17,181 bases of DNA from the NCBI GenBank assembly GCA_031276365.1, contig JAISNG010000004.1, forward strand, positions 1 through 17,181, in the 5' to 3' direction. The notes beneath the pieces are model-generated. The model was not told the origin of the DNA and ran no database searches. It saw only the letters and a program-made list of their open reading frames with translations. The DNA comes from Campylobacteraceae bacterium. GTDB taxonomy: Bacteria > Campylobacterota > Campylobacteria > Campylobacterales > Campylobacteraceae. This document shows, piece by piece, positions 1 to 6,481 of this stretch. A program made the position numbers and the translations under genes. How positions within the stretch are numbered: position 1 is the first letter of the stretch; each line of letters begins with the position of its first letter.

Positions 1-729
1 GACGATTTGGTCTAACAGAATGCCCGTAATTCCCATAAGAAAAATGCCCACAAAAATGACATCACTTCTTAAAAATCTACTCGCATCCAACACAAGCCAC
101 CCTATGCCCGATACTGCCGCTACCATCTCTGCAGCTACCAAAGTTGTGTATGATACGCCAAGCGCTGTTCTGATGCCGACAAAAATTTCGGGCAGACATG
201 CGGGAAAACTCACATAAAAAAAGAGTTGCCATTTTGACGCTCCCAGCATTAGAGCGTTATTAATATAATCCTTTTTTACCTTTTGCATAGCTCCCGCGCA
301 TGATACGAAAATCGGCGCAAAAGCCGCCAAAGCCAAAAGGGCGATTTTAGAGGAGTTGTCTATACCCATCCAAAGAACTATAAGCGTGTAGTAAGCAAGC
401 GGCGGCAGAGGTCTTAAAAACTCAACGGCAGGTTCAAACACAGCTGCGATTTTTGAACTATATCCGCTTGCAAGTCCAAGAGGCACGGCAATGGCAACTG
501 CTATCAAAAATGCTATGACAAGGCGTTCCAAACTATCAAACATATGTTTTAGTATGGACACATCTTTGTAGCCGTCGTTCCATATCAAAATAAACGCATC
601 AAGTACCTTTTTTGGAGATGGAATCATAACGCTTGAGACTAGTTCAAACTTTGTAGTCCCGTACCATAGCGCAAATATAGCGATGATAGTAGATATCATC
701 AGCAGTTTTTCCGTTAGCTTTTTTCTCAT
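1..729 (-). CDS. tauC: ABC transporter permease, taurine/sulfonate type (3' end outside window)
   Basis: Inner-membrane permease of a TauC/SsuC-like importer, which would take up an organosulfonate (or a related nitrate-type substrate) together with an ATPase and a binding protein, presumably encoded to the left of the window. I translated it by hand: 243 codons are open to the edge, and about 30 C-terminal residues should be missing compared with E. coli TauC (275 aa). Several hydrophobic segments are visible (about residues 8-22, 68-88, 110-122, 127-146, 190-206 and 224-240). The cytoplasmic EAA loop, which contacts the ATPase, is at about 160-182 (LGASKWQLFFYVSFPACLPE). The segment EFLRPLPPLAYYTLIVLW is typical of TauC. 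Start: ATG at 729 with AAAGG just upstream. It is the first gene of its transcript, 175 bp after the preceding gene. Family assignment is firm; taurine as the substrate is inference. Confidence 0.88.
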   Translation of the reverse strand, partial: MRKKLTEKLLMISTIIAIFALWYGTTKFELVSSVMIPSPKKVLDAFILIWNDGYKDVSILKHMFDSLERLVIAFLIAVAIAVPLGLASGYSSKIAAVFEPAVEFLRPLPPLAYYTLIVLWMGIDNSSKIALLALAAFAPIFVSCAGAMQKVKKDYINNALMLGASKWQLFFYVSFPACLPEIFVGIRTALGVSYTTLVAAEMVAAVSGIGWLVLDASRFLRSDVIFVGIFLMGITGILLDQIV

Positions 730-750
730 GAAACACCTTTTTGTGTCAAA

Positions 751-765
751 ATAATAGCAAAAAAA
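751..765 (-). promoter_or_regulatory. Probable promoter of the TauC-like permease gene
   Basis: On the minus strand a TATTAT -10 box (756-751) directly follows TTTTTTTGC. This is the T-rich/TG -10 arrangement usual in Campylobacterota, where the -35 box is poorly conserved. It lies about 22 bp before the ATG at 729. Found by eye only. Confidence 0.5.
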
Positions 766-792
766 TTATTAAATATATATAATATTTATCTA

Positions 793-806
793 TATACTCA
801 AGTATA
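793..806. promoter_or_regulatory. Operator-like dyad upstream of the TauC-like gene
   Basis: A perfect inverted repeat, TATACT-CA-AGTATA (6-bp arms, 2-bp centre), lies about 40 bp upstream of the proposed -10 box. That is a typical position for an activator site. The surrounding sequence is very AT-rich, so chance is a real alternative. Confidence 0.25.
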
Positions 807-851
807 ACTATTTTGACAGTTTTTTATCGGTGAATTTACTATGTTGATTTT

Positions 852-881
852 GGCAGACGCGGCAAAATTGCAGCATCTGCC
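852..881 (-). terminator. Inverted repeat after the GltD-like gene, possible terminator
   Basis: GGCAGA at one end pairs with TCTGCC at the other. The inner bases extend the stem to about 12 bp with one mismatch and one G-U pair, closing on a six-base A/T loop. The pairing is better in minus-strand RNA, and it starts 23 bp after the stop codon of the gene that ends at 905. No U-run follows, so it is not a classical intrinsic terminator; it may act as a 3' stabilising hairpin instead. Confidence 0.3.
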
Positions 882-904
882 TGCTAAAATATCGTGATTT
901 AAAT

Positions 905-2113
905 CTATGCGGTTACGTTCTGTCTTGAAAAATACTCTTCCATAGCTTCGGCTACGCGCTTTGAAAAACTGACTGCTTCCACGACGGTTCTAGCGCCTGT
1001 TACGACATCGCCTGAGGCAAAAACGCCCTCTTTGGTTGTCCTGCCACTATCATCGGTTACGAGCAAGCCGTTATCCTTGACTTCAATACCCTTGTTGTTT
1101 TTGACTATCAAATCGCGCGGAGCCTGCGAAACAGCCACAAAAACAGAGTCCGTTTTTGCAAAGCCGTATGTGTTGCTTCCGTCTGTATTTAGATATTTAA
1201 CACCCTCTCTTGTAAGTTCTATAGGCTCTTTAAAAAAGTCAAATTTCACGCCGTCAATCTTTGCGCACTCTATCTCATGTTTTTCTGCACTCATGTTCTC
1301 TTCGCCCTTTCTGTACATGACGACAACTTCGCGCACGCCGTGCCTCACGGCAGTCCTTGCTACGTCCATAGCAACATTTCCCGCGCCAAGAACGATAACT
1401 TTATTGCCAAGTTTGTAAACTTCGGGATTTCTTAGATAATCAATCGCAAAATGTACATTTCCAAGCGTTTCGCCTTTGATATTGAGCTTTCGCGGCGACC
1501 AGACGCCTGTCCCGATAAATACCGCATCAAATCCATCGCGCGAAAGTTCGTCAAGTGTGAGATTTTTGCCTATCATAATATTTGGACGAATCACCACGCC
1601 AAGCTGCTGAAGCCTGTCTGAGAGCGTATCAAGAATCTGTTTGTGCAGTCTAAATTCGGGTATGCCGTACCTCATGACGCCGCCTATTTTGTCGTTGCCC
1701 TCATATATTGTTACGCCGTGTCCTTTTTGCGCCATAATAAAAGCAAGCGATACACCCGCAGGTCCGCTGCCGATAATGGCGATATTTTTACCTGTGGATT
1801 CGGGTTTTTTGAAGCGGATTTTATTTATATAAAAGTCCGAAATATAATTTTCTATACTGCCAACGCTTACGGGCGCGCCTTTTTTGTTGAGTATGCAATG
1901 CCCTTCGCAGTGCTTCTCATGCGGACAGACGATAGAGCAGACAACAGACAGCGGATTGTTAGCAAAGAGCATTGCACCCGCCTTTTCAATATCTCCGTCT
2001 AAAAAAAGTCTTATCATTTCAGGAATCTGCGTGCTGACAGGACAGCCCTTCTGGCAGGAAGGACGCTTACAGCCAAGGCAGGTTCTTGCGTTATCTATAA
2101 CATACTTATTCAT
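905..2113 (-). CDS. GltD-like Fe-S/FAD NAD(P)-dependent oxidoreductase
   Basis: 402-residue cytoplasmic flavoprotein resembling the small (beta) subunit of glutamate synthase and the N-terminal part of dihydropyrimidine dehydrogenase. These proteins pass electrons from NAD(P)H through FAD and two [4Fe-4S] clusters to a partner. The N-terminal cysteine motifs CLGCKRPSCQKGCP (residues 12-25) and CSIVCPHEKHCEGHC (59-73) carry the cluster ligands. The FAD-binding GSGPAG is at 115-120, the NAD(P)-binding GAGNVAMD at 243-250, and the closing FAD motif ASGDV at about 366-370. An upstream in-frame GTG (2125) is possible, but it lies inside the GTGAGG Shine-Dalgarno of the ATG at 2113, so I take the ATG. 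It is shorter than usual GltD (about 450-490 aa). No glutamate synthase large subunit is nearby, so its partner and reaction are unknown. Confidence 0.88.
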   Translation of the reverse strand: MNKYVIDNARTCLGCKRPSCQKGCPVSTQIPEMIRLFLDGDIEKAGAMLFANNPLSVVCSIVCPHEKHCEGHCILNKKGAPVSVGSIENYISDFYINKIRFKKPESTGKNIAIIGSGPAGVSLAFIMAQKGHGVTIYEGNDKIGGVMRYGIPEFRLHKQILDTLSDRLQQLGVVIRPNIMIGKNLTLDELSRDGFDAVFIGTGVWSPRKLNIKGETLGNVHFAIDYLRNPEVYKLGNKVIVLGAGNVAMDVARTAVRHGVREVVVMYRKGEENMSAEKHEIECAKIDGVKFDFFKEPIELTREGVKYLNTDGSNTYGFAKTDSVFVAVSQAPRDLIVKNNKGIEVKDNGLLVTDDSGRTTKEGVFASGDVVTGARTVVEAVSFSKRVAEAMEEYFSRQNVTA

Positions 2114-2145
2114 AATAAACCTCACTGTTTTTGGATAAATTTTGT

Positions 2146-2161
2146 ATTATACACACAAAAA
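2146..2161 (-). promoter_or_regulatory. Promoter of the GltD-like gene
   Basis: A consensus TATAAT (2151-2146) is preceded directly by TTTTTGTGTG, matching the extended T-rich/TG -10 promoter of Campylobacterota. It lies about 33 bp before the ATG at 2113, so the gene has its own promoter and does not rely on readthrough from the glycosyltransferase gene. Confidence 0.65.
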
Positions 2162-2164
2162 TGC

Positions 2165-2178
2165 TAAGTTGGAACTTA
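2165..2178. promoter_or_regulatory. Operator-like dyad over the -35 region of the GltD-like gene
   Basis: A perfect inverted repeat, TAAGTT-GG-AACTTA (6-bp arms, 2-bp centre), is centred about 20 bp upstream of the TATAAT, where a repressor would block polymerase. No regulator family is recognisable from the motif. Confidence 0.3.
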
Positions 2179-2180
2179 AA

Positions 2181-2209
2181 TTGGAGCCGTTTAACGAAAT
2201 TTTCTCCAA
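2181..2209 (-). terminator. Weak inverted repeat after the glycosyltransferase gene
   Basis: TTGGAG (2181-2186) and CTCCAA (2204-2209) are complementary 6-bp arms around a 17-base loop. It starts about 30 bp after the stop at 2241 and is followed on the minus strand by TTTAAG. Position fits a terminator, but the large loop and short U-run make this weak. Confidence 0.2.
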
Positions 2210-2240
2210 AACACATAAGCGCACAATTATATATTTTCGA

Positions 2241-3209
2241 CTATTTATACAACAGTCTATTCAACAAATACTGACGTTCATGCAGAGATTTTGCGAGATT
2301 GCCAAAACCCGAAATCCACCCTTTCTTCATCATCGTAAAATAGAGATTTTGACTGCATGCCAAGACAAACAAATCCGTAAGCGCATCAAGATTTGTCTGA
2401 AATCTGTCAAGCTTTTCATTCATATGTAAGGGTTTTCCTTTTGTATCAGGGATACTTGTAACTATATGAAGTTTTTCTCCCCAAAACTCTTTTGCGTAAG
2501 TTTGACACTCAAAACTATCTGTGCAAAGCACAATTTTATCGCCTAATTTATCATTGATATCAGCAAAAAACTTTTTATAATTTGTCTTATAATCGCTGTG
2601 TCTTACATGTATCGCGTCGTATTTTCCAAGAGGTTTTATTATATCTGTGATACGTTTTTTCACATCGTCTTTAAGCAAAAGCCATTCAAACGCAAAAATG
2701 CCGTCATCTCCGCCTCCGCTCTCTTCATAAACCAAAATCTGCTCTTCACAATCTTTTGAAAAATCAAATACAGCTTGTGTATTAAATGCGCTATTGACTA
2801 TAATTTTCAGTTTTTCATTGTCCGATTTGCTAACATTTGTCAGCGAAAGCAAGCAGGAAGCGTTCAAAAATATTTCCTCACTCGCACTAAAATATTTATC
2901 AAAATCGTCCAAAAATCCTGAGCGTCTTGTGTCAATATATAAAATCCTGTTGTATTTTTTGGCATATTCGTAACATTTTGTAATCCTCACAAGCATATCG
3001 TTAAATCCTCCATGAGGTCTGCAAATAACTATCTTTTTATCCAAAGTTGTTACGGCAAGTTTTTTGTAAAAAAATTTGACATGCACCTTAAAAAGCCTGT
3101 TTCTAAAATTTTGCCTTTGTGCTTTTACTGGGATAAGTTCAGCAAAAATACAGATAAAAAAGTTTGGTATTTTGTAAATATAATTCGCATATATCGTGAT
3201 AAATCTCAT
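2241..3209 (-). CDS. Probable glycosyltransferase, fucosyltransferase superfamily
   Basis: 322-residue protein of unknown specificity. Three features recall the GT11/GT23/GT65 fucosyltransferase fold: an N-terminal CRPHGGFNDMLVRITKCYEYA (residues 63-83), like the glycine/asparagine motif of GT11 enzymes; HVRHSDY (201-207), resembling the HxRxxD donor-binding motif; and a late DLFVLACSQNLYFT...SGF segment (279-301), resembling the conserved 'D...L..C...I.S..S' region. Residues 5-28 are hydrophobic and could anchor it to the inner membrane. Such enzymes usually modify LPS, capsule or glycoprotein glycans. Start: ATG at 3209 with AAGGA six bases upstream. It begins 43 bp after nrdG ends, so it may be read through from there, though no functional link is evident. 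Superfamily placement is by motif recall only; it could be another GT-B enzyme. Confidence 0.6.
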   Translation of the reverse strand: MRFITIYANYIYKIPNFFICIFAELIPVKAQRQNFRNRLFKVHVKFFYKKLAVTTLDKKIVICRPHGGFNDMLVRITKCYEYAKKYNRILYIDTRRSGFLDDFDKYFSASEEIFLNASCLLSLTNVSKSDNEKLKIIVNSAFNTQAVFDFSKDCEEQILVYEESGGGDDGIFAFEWLLLKDDVKKRITDIIKPLGKYDAIHVRHSDYKTNYKKFFADINDKLGDKIVLCTDSFECQTYAKEFWGEKLHIVTSIPDTKGKPLHMNEKLDRFQTNLDALTDLFVLACSQNLYFTMMKKGWISGFGNLAKSLHERQYLLNRLLYK

Positions 3210-3252
3210 TGATTATCCTTAAATAAAATGCGATATTTTATTCTATTTATTC

Positions 3253-3942
3253 TTAATTTCTAAACTCTATTTTTATCTTATCCACTAAGAGGATTTTGTC
3301 AATTTTTTTCGGATTTGCGCTTAAATTACCAAGCGTTTGTTCCGTATGCAGATAGTTTTGCAGATAATATATGCCCTCATAGCCGTTTTCAAGCAAAACA
3401 TCAGCCATCTCATTTATCGCCTGCTCATTTAAAAGGTCTGTATGAACGGTGGTGCGCACTTCAAACGGCACACTGTTTGACTGCAGGATTTGAAGCGAGC
3501 AGACAAAAGCGTCATAAAAATTTGAAAATGTAACGCTTTTGAAAAGAGTTTTCGGCGCTTTAAAATCAAGCGATACAAAATCTATAAGAGCATCCTTCAA
3601 AAGAGAGTTTAAAACTTTCGGATTGCTGCCGTTTGTGTCAATCTTGACCTTAAATCCAAACTCTTTTATATCGTAGCAAAATTCGGAAATTTCGGGATAA
3701 AGCGTACATTCGCCGCCGCTTAACACTACGCCCTCCAGTCTCCCCGTTCTTTTGCGTAAAAAGTCAAAAAGCTCGTCCACGCCGATATTTCCACTACCTA
3801 AAACTATATGCGGATTATAGCAGTAAGAACAGCGCATATTGCACCCTGCAAACCAAACGATACAAGCCATGTGTTCGGGGTAATCAAGCATCGTGAAAGG
3901 AGTTATATCAAAGATAAGCTTGGCGCGATTTTTAGTCTTCAA
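3253..3942 (-). CDS. nrdG: Anaerobic ribonucleotide reductase activating enzyme (radical SAM)
   Basis: 229-residue radical SAM enzyme. It uses a [4Fe-4S] cluster and S-adenosylmethionine to place the glycyl radical on the anaerobic reductase. The cluster motif CNMRCSYC (C34, C38, C41) sits in WFAGCNMRCSYCYNPH, and the GGE motif that helps bind SAM is at 76-78. The N-terminal LDYPEHMACIVWFAGCN pattern and the length (E. coli NrdG is 154 aa) fit the longer NrdG2-type activases. The start is uncertain: I use TTG at 3942, since no in-frame ATG precedes the cluster motif at a sensible distance and conserved sequence begins about nine residues later. No good Shine-Dalgarno is visible. A mini-ORF overlaps the start. 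It lies 182 bp downstream of the glycyl-radical ORF, its obvious substrate. Confidence 0.9.
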   Translation of the reverse strand: MKTKNRAKLIFDITPFTMLDYPEHMACIVWFAGCNMRCSYCYNPHIVLGSGNIGVDELFDFLRKRTGRLEGVVLSGGECTLYPEISEFCYDIKEFGFKVKIDTNGSNPKVLNSLLKDALIDFVSLDFKAPKTLFKSVTFSNFYDAFVCSLQILQSNSVPFEVRTTVHTDLLNEQAINEMADVLLENGYEGIYYLQNYLHTEQTLGNLSANPKKIDKILLVDKIKIEFRN

Positions 3943-3979
3943 TAATAACCGCTTTGTTTTTATATTCGGCGCGTATCAT
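3932..3979 (-). CDS. Possible 15-residue upstream ORF overlapping the nrdG start
   Basis: ATG at 3979 opens a 15-codon frame (MIRAEYKNKAVIIED) whose TAA (3934-3932) lies 11 bases inside nrdG in another frame. A poor GATGAG-like element precedes the ATG. Because the nrdG TTG has no clear Shine-Dalgarno, terminating ribosomes could re-initiate there. Nothing in the peptide is recognisable and it may be chance. Confidence 0.2.
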   Translation of the reverse strand: MIRAEYKNKAVIIED

Positions 3980-4124
3980 AAAAATTTACTCATCTTTAGC
4001 ACACAAATTTGGCAAAAAAAGAATTTATCGGCTTCATTCGCGCATTAGCAAAGTTTTGCTTTTTTGACTAATACTTACAAAGCCCGCAAAGCAATAAAAA
4101 CTGCTCTTAAATGCATTCTGAAAA
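3943..4124 (-). other. Gap between glycyl-radical ORF and nrdG
   Basis: 182 bp with no convincing gene apart from the mini-ORF noted separately. On the minus strand TTTGTGTGC followed by TAAAGA (about 4006-3993) could be a weak internal promoter for nrdG. A short GCAA/TTGC hairpin near 4053-4064 is followed by six T on the plus strand, the wrong direction for these genes. Confidence 0.3.
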
Positions 4125-4289
4125 TCAGCCGCAACACTTTTTCTCGGTAAATTTTACGCGCTCTTTATGCTCGCCTTTTTTGCCCAAGTTAAAACTCTCA
4201 ACGGGACGGTGATAGCCCATAACTCTTGTGTAAACCATACATTTTGTGCGTTTGTGAGCTAACTCTTTAGCTAATTTTTCGTTCATCAT
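4125..4289 (-). CDS. Separate glycyl-radical domain of anaerobic ribonucleotide reductase (NrdD C-terminal piece)
   Basis: 54-residue ORF equivalent to the extreme C-terminus of class III NrdD. It contains YTRVMGYHRPVESFN (about residues 20-34), in which RVMGY (22-26) is the glycyl-radical motif; Gly25 should carry the radical after activation by NrdG. A GKKGEHKER stretch follows, as in intact NrdD tails, then a Lys/Cys-rich end (KKCCG). It starts at ATG 4289 (or the second ATG at 4286), with AGGAG (4300-4296) six bases upstream, and overlaps the end of nrdD by 23 bp in the +1 frame. The main NrdD chain ends without this domain, so the two chains should assemble into one enzyme. GrcA/YfiD is a known free-standing glycyl-radical subunit for pyruvate formate-lyase. 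A frameshift or assembly error is the alternative, but the strong start signal argues against it. Confidence 0.85.
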   Translation of the reverse strand: MMNEKLAKELAHKRTKCMVYTRVMGYHRPVESFNLGKKGEHKERVKFTEKKCCG

Positions 4290-6396
4290 TTGATTCTCCT
4301 TGTTCTTTCGCGTATTCTTTCAAAATCTCTTCGTCGCATATCGGACAATATTCGTGTTCGCCTGCCAAATAGCCATGTTTTTCGCAGATGGAAAAGACAG
4401 GCGTTATTGTGATGTATGGGAGCTTATAGTTTGTTATGACATTTTTTACGAGTTTTCTGCAAGCCTCAACAGAGCTTATGCGCTCCCTCATGTAAAGATG
4501 CAAAACTGTTCCGCCCGTGTAGAGGCACTGCAAACTGTCCTGCCGCTCAAGCGCTTCAAACAAATCATCTGTGAAGTTGGCGGGAAGTTGTGAAGAGTTT
4601 GTGTAGTAGATATTTTCTCCGTCGCCTGATTGCATGATGTCGGGATAACGCTTTTTGTCCTCTTTTGCAAAGCGGTATGTCGTGCCTTCGGCAGGAGTTG
4701 CTTCAAGATTGTAAAGATTGCCGCTCTCCTCTTGATAGCGCGTCATCTTTTCTCTTATGAAGTTCAATATCTCCACAGCCATGTTTTCGCCTCTTTTGTC
4801 TGTTATGCCATACTCGCCATTTGTGAAATTCAAAATCATCTCATTTATGCCATTTACGCCGATGGTTGAAAAGTGGTTATTGAATCCTTTCAGATATCTT
4901 TTTGTGTATGGATAGAGACCTCTGTCATACATCTCCTGCACAAACACTCGCTTTTTTTCCAGCGTGGATTTCGCCATGTCAAGCAGTTTTTCAAGCTGCA
5001 TGTAGAGTTTTTGTCTATCATTTTTATAAAGATATCCCAATCTTGCCATATTTATCGTTACCACGCCGATGCTTCCTGTCATCTCCGCACTTCCGAAAAG
5101 TCCGCCGCCGCGTTTTAAAAGCTCTCTTAAATCAAGCTGCAAGCGGCAGCACATACTTCTTACATGCCCGGGCTTATACGCTTTGTCATTTGGGACGAGA
5201 TTGCCTTTTTCATCTCTGATATATTGGCTTCCGATAAAATTTTGAAAATAGCTTGAGCCGATTTTCGCGGTATTTTCAAATAAAATATCCGTATTTTCTC
5301 CATACCAGTCAAAATCCTCTGTAATATTCACGGTAGGTATCGGAAATGTAAATGGTTGGGAGTTTTTATCGCCCTCGGTCATCACTTCATAATACGCGCG
5401 GTTTATCAGATTCATCTCAGGCTGAAAATGTTTGTATGTCAAATCTTCTATCGATTGCACACCGCGTTCCGTTGCCTTTTTTGTCAATTGCTCATCTGCC
5501 AAACCTTTAAAAATATGCAAATTGTTTGATGTCGGATATTGGTCCTGCAAATCCTGCGGCACGACCCAATCTATCGTGATATTTGTAAAAGGACTCTGCC
5601 CCCAACGCGCGGGAACGTTCAAATTGTAAACAAAGCTTCGTATCGCTTTTTTGACGGCGGCAAACGACAAATTATCCTTAAAAACATACGGCGCCAGATA
5701 TGTATCAAATGAGCTGAATGCTTGCGCGCCCGCCCATTCTGCCTGCAAAATACCAAGAAAATTTGCCATCTGTCCCAAAGCTTCCCTGAAGTGTTTCGGC
5801 GCTCTGCTCTCAACGCGTCCGCGGACGCCGTTAAAGCCTTCATTTAGAAGATTTCTAAGACTCCAACCCGCGCAATAAGCTGTCAAACAATCCAAATCAT
5901 GTATGTGATAATCGCCGTTTCTATGCGCCTGCCCTTCCTCTTTTGAGTAGATTTTATCAAGCCAGTAGTTTGCTATGACTTTGCCCGCGGTATTATTTAT
6001 GAGTCCCGCGTTTGAGTATCCCGTATTTGAGTTGGCTTTGATGCGCCAGTCGTTTCCGTTGATATATTCCTCTATGGTTTGTGTAGAATTTATGTAGGTC
6101 GTGTCGTCATTGAGCCCAAAAATATGCTCGCGCTGCATCTTGTGCGTATGGCGGTATATCATAAATGAGCGCATCACGTCAAAATATCGCGCGCGGTACA
6201 GCTCCTGTTCTATCATATCCTGAATATCTTCAACGGCAGCGATACGTTTTGTTTTCAAACGCTCCATGAGATTTAAAAATACGTTGTGGTCGTAAGTTAC
6301 ATTTTCACTTTTGAAAGCTTTTCGTATGGCATCTTCAATTTTATATGGCAAAAATTCCTGTGTAGTTCCGTTGCGTTTGAGTATGGTTGAGAGCAT
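4267..6396 (-). CDS. nrdD: Anaerobic (class III) ribonucleoside-triphosphate reductase, large chain lacking the glycyl-radical domain
   Basis: 709-residue chain that reduces ribonucleotides to deoxyribonucleotides without oxygen. Residues 1-92 form an ATP-cone regulatory domain (LKRNGTTQEFLPYKIEDAI...). The catalytic barrel includes HDLDCLTAYCAGWSLRNLL (166-184, with a likely catalytic Cys), a CCRLQLDLRELLKRGGGLFG stretch (416-435) and TGSIGVVTINMARLGYL (440-456). Near the end SICEKHGYLAGEHEYCPIC (669-687) offers zinc ligands C671, H674, C684 and C687. In ordinary NrdD the glycyl-radical segment follows at once; here the chain stops 22 residues later and the segment is in the overlapping +1-frame ORF. 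Start: ATG at 6396 with AAGGG six bases upstream. It is the first gene of the nrdD, radical-ORF, nrdG set, with its own promoter. Identity is certain; the two-chain arrangement is inferred from sequence. Confidence 0.95.
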   Translation of the reverse strand: MLSTILKRNGTTQEFLPYKIEDAIRKAFKSENVTYDHNVFLNLMERLKTKRIAAVEDIQDMIEQELYRARYFDVMRSFMIYRHTHKMQREHIFGLNDDTTYINSTQTIEEYINGNDWRIKANSNTGYSNAGLINNTAGKVIANYWLDKIYSKEEGQAHRNGDYHIHDLDCLTAYCAGWSLRNLLNEGFNGVRGRVESRAPKHFREALGQMANFLGILQAEWAGAQAFSSFDTYLAPYVFKDNLSFAAVKKAIRSFVYNLNVPARWGQSPFTNITIDWVVPQDLQDQYPTSNNLHIFKGLADEQLTKKATERGVQSIEDLTYKHFQPEMNLINRAYYEVMTEGDKNSQPFTFPIPTVNITEDFDWYGENTDILFENTAKIGSSYFQNFIGSQYIRDEKGNLVPNDKAYKPGHVRSMCCRLQLDLRELLKRGGGLFGSAEMTGSIGVVTINMARLGYLYKNDRQKLYMQLEKLLDMAKSTLEKKRVFVQEMYDRGLYPYTKRYLKGFNNHFSTIGVNGINEMILNFTNGEYGITDKRGENMAVEILNFIREKMTRYQEESGNLYNLEATPAEGTTYRFAKEDKKRYPDIMQSGDGENIYYTNSSQLPANFTDDLFEALERQDSLQCLYTGGTVLHLYMRERISSVEACRKLVKNVITNYKLPYITITPVFSICEKHGYLAGEHEYCPICDEEILKEYAKEQGESNDERKIS
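4287..4300 (-). promoter_or_regulatory. Shine-Dalgarno and start of the glycyl-radical ORF inside nrdD
   Basis: Within the last codons of nrdD, AGGAG is followed by AATCAA and then ATGATG. This is ideal ribosome-binding spacing for the +1 frame. It supports translational coupling of the two chains rather than a decayed fusion gene. Confidence 0.75.
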
Positions 6397-6425
6397 TAAA
6401 AACCCTTGAAGTTTTTTAAAAACAA

Positions 6426-6440
6426 ATTATACAAACAAAG
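6426..6440 (-). promoter_or_regulatory. Promoter of nrdD
   Basis: TATAAT (6431-6426) is directly preceded by CTTTGTTTG, the T-rich/TG context of Campylobacterota promoters. It lies 30 bp before the ATG. No oxygen-sensing regulator site could be recognised. Confidence 0.65.
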
Positions 6441-6481
6441 AGTTGAAACGGCACTAAAAAATTATTTAAAGTTATTTAAAT

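Noticed and set aside
1032..2002. Plus-strand open frames opposite the GltD-like gene
   Set aside because: They oppose a gene with all expected cofactor motifs, and no start signals support them.
2114..2125. Upstream GTG start for the GltD-like gene (adds MRFI)
   Set aside because: The GTG forms part of the GTGAGG Shine-Dalgarno of the downstream ATG, which gives better spacing and begins where the family begins.
4030..4041. The 12-mer GGCTTCATTCGC also occurs at 12034-12045
   Set aside because: Flanks do not match beyond the 12-mer; probably chance, with no sign of a dispersed element.
4053..4070. GCAAAG/TTTTGC hairpin followed by T6, terminator-like on the plus strand
   Set aside because: No plus-strand gene is upstream, and the stem is only four pairs once a normal loop is allowed.
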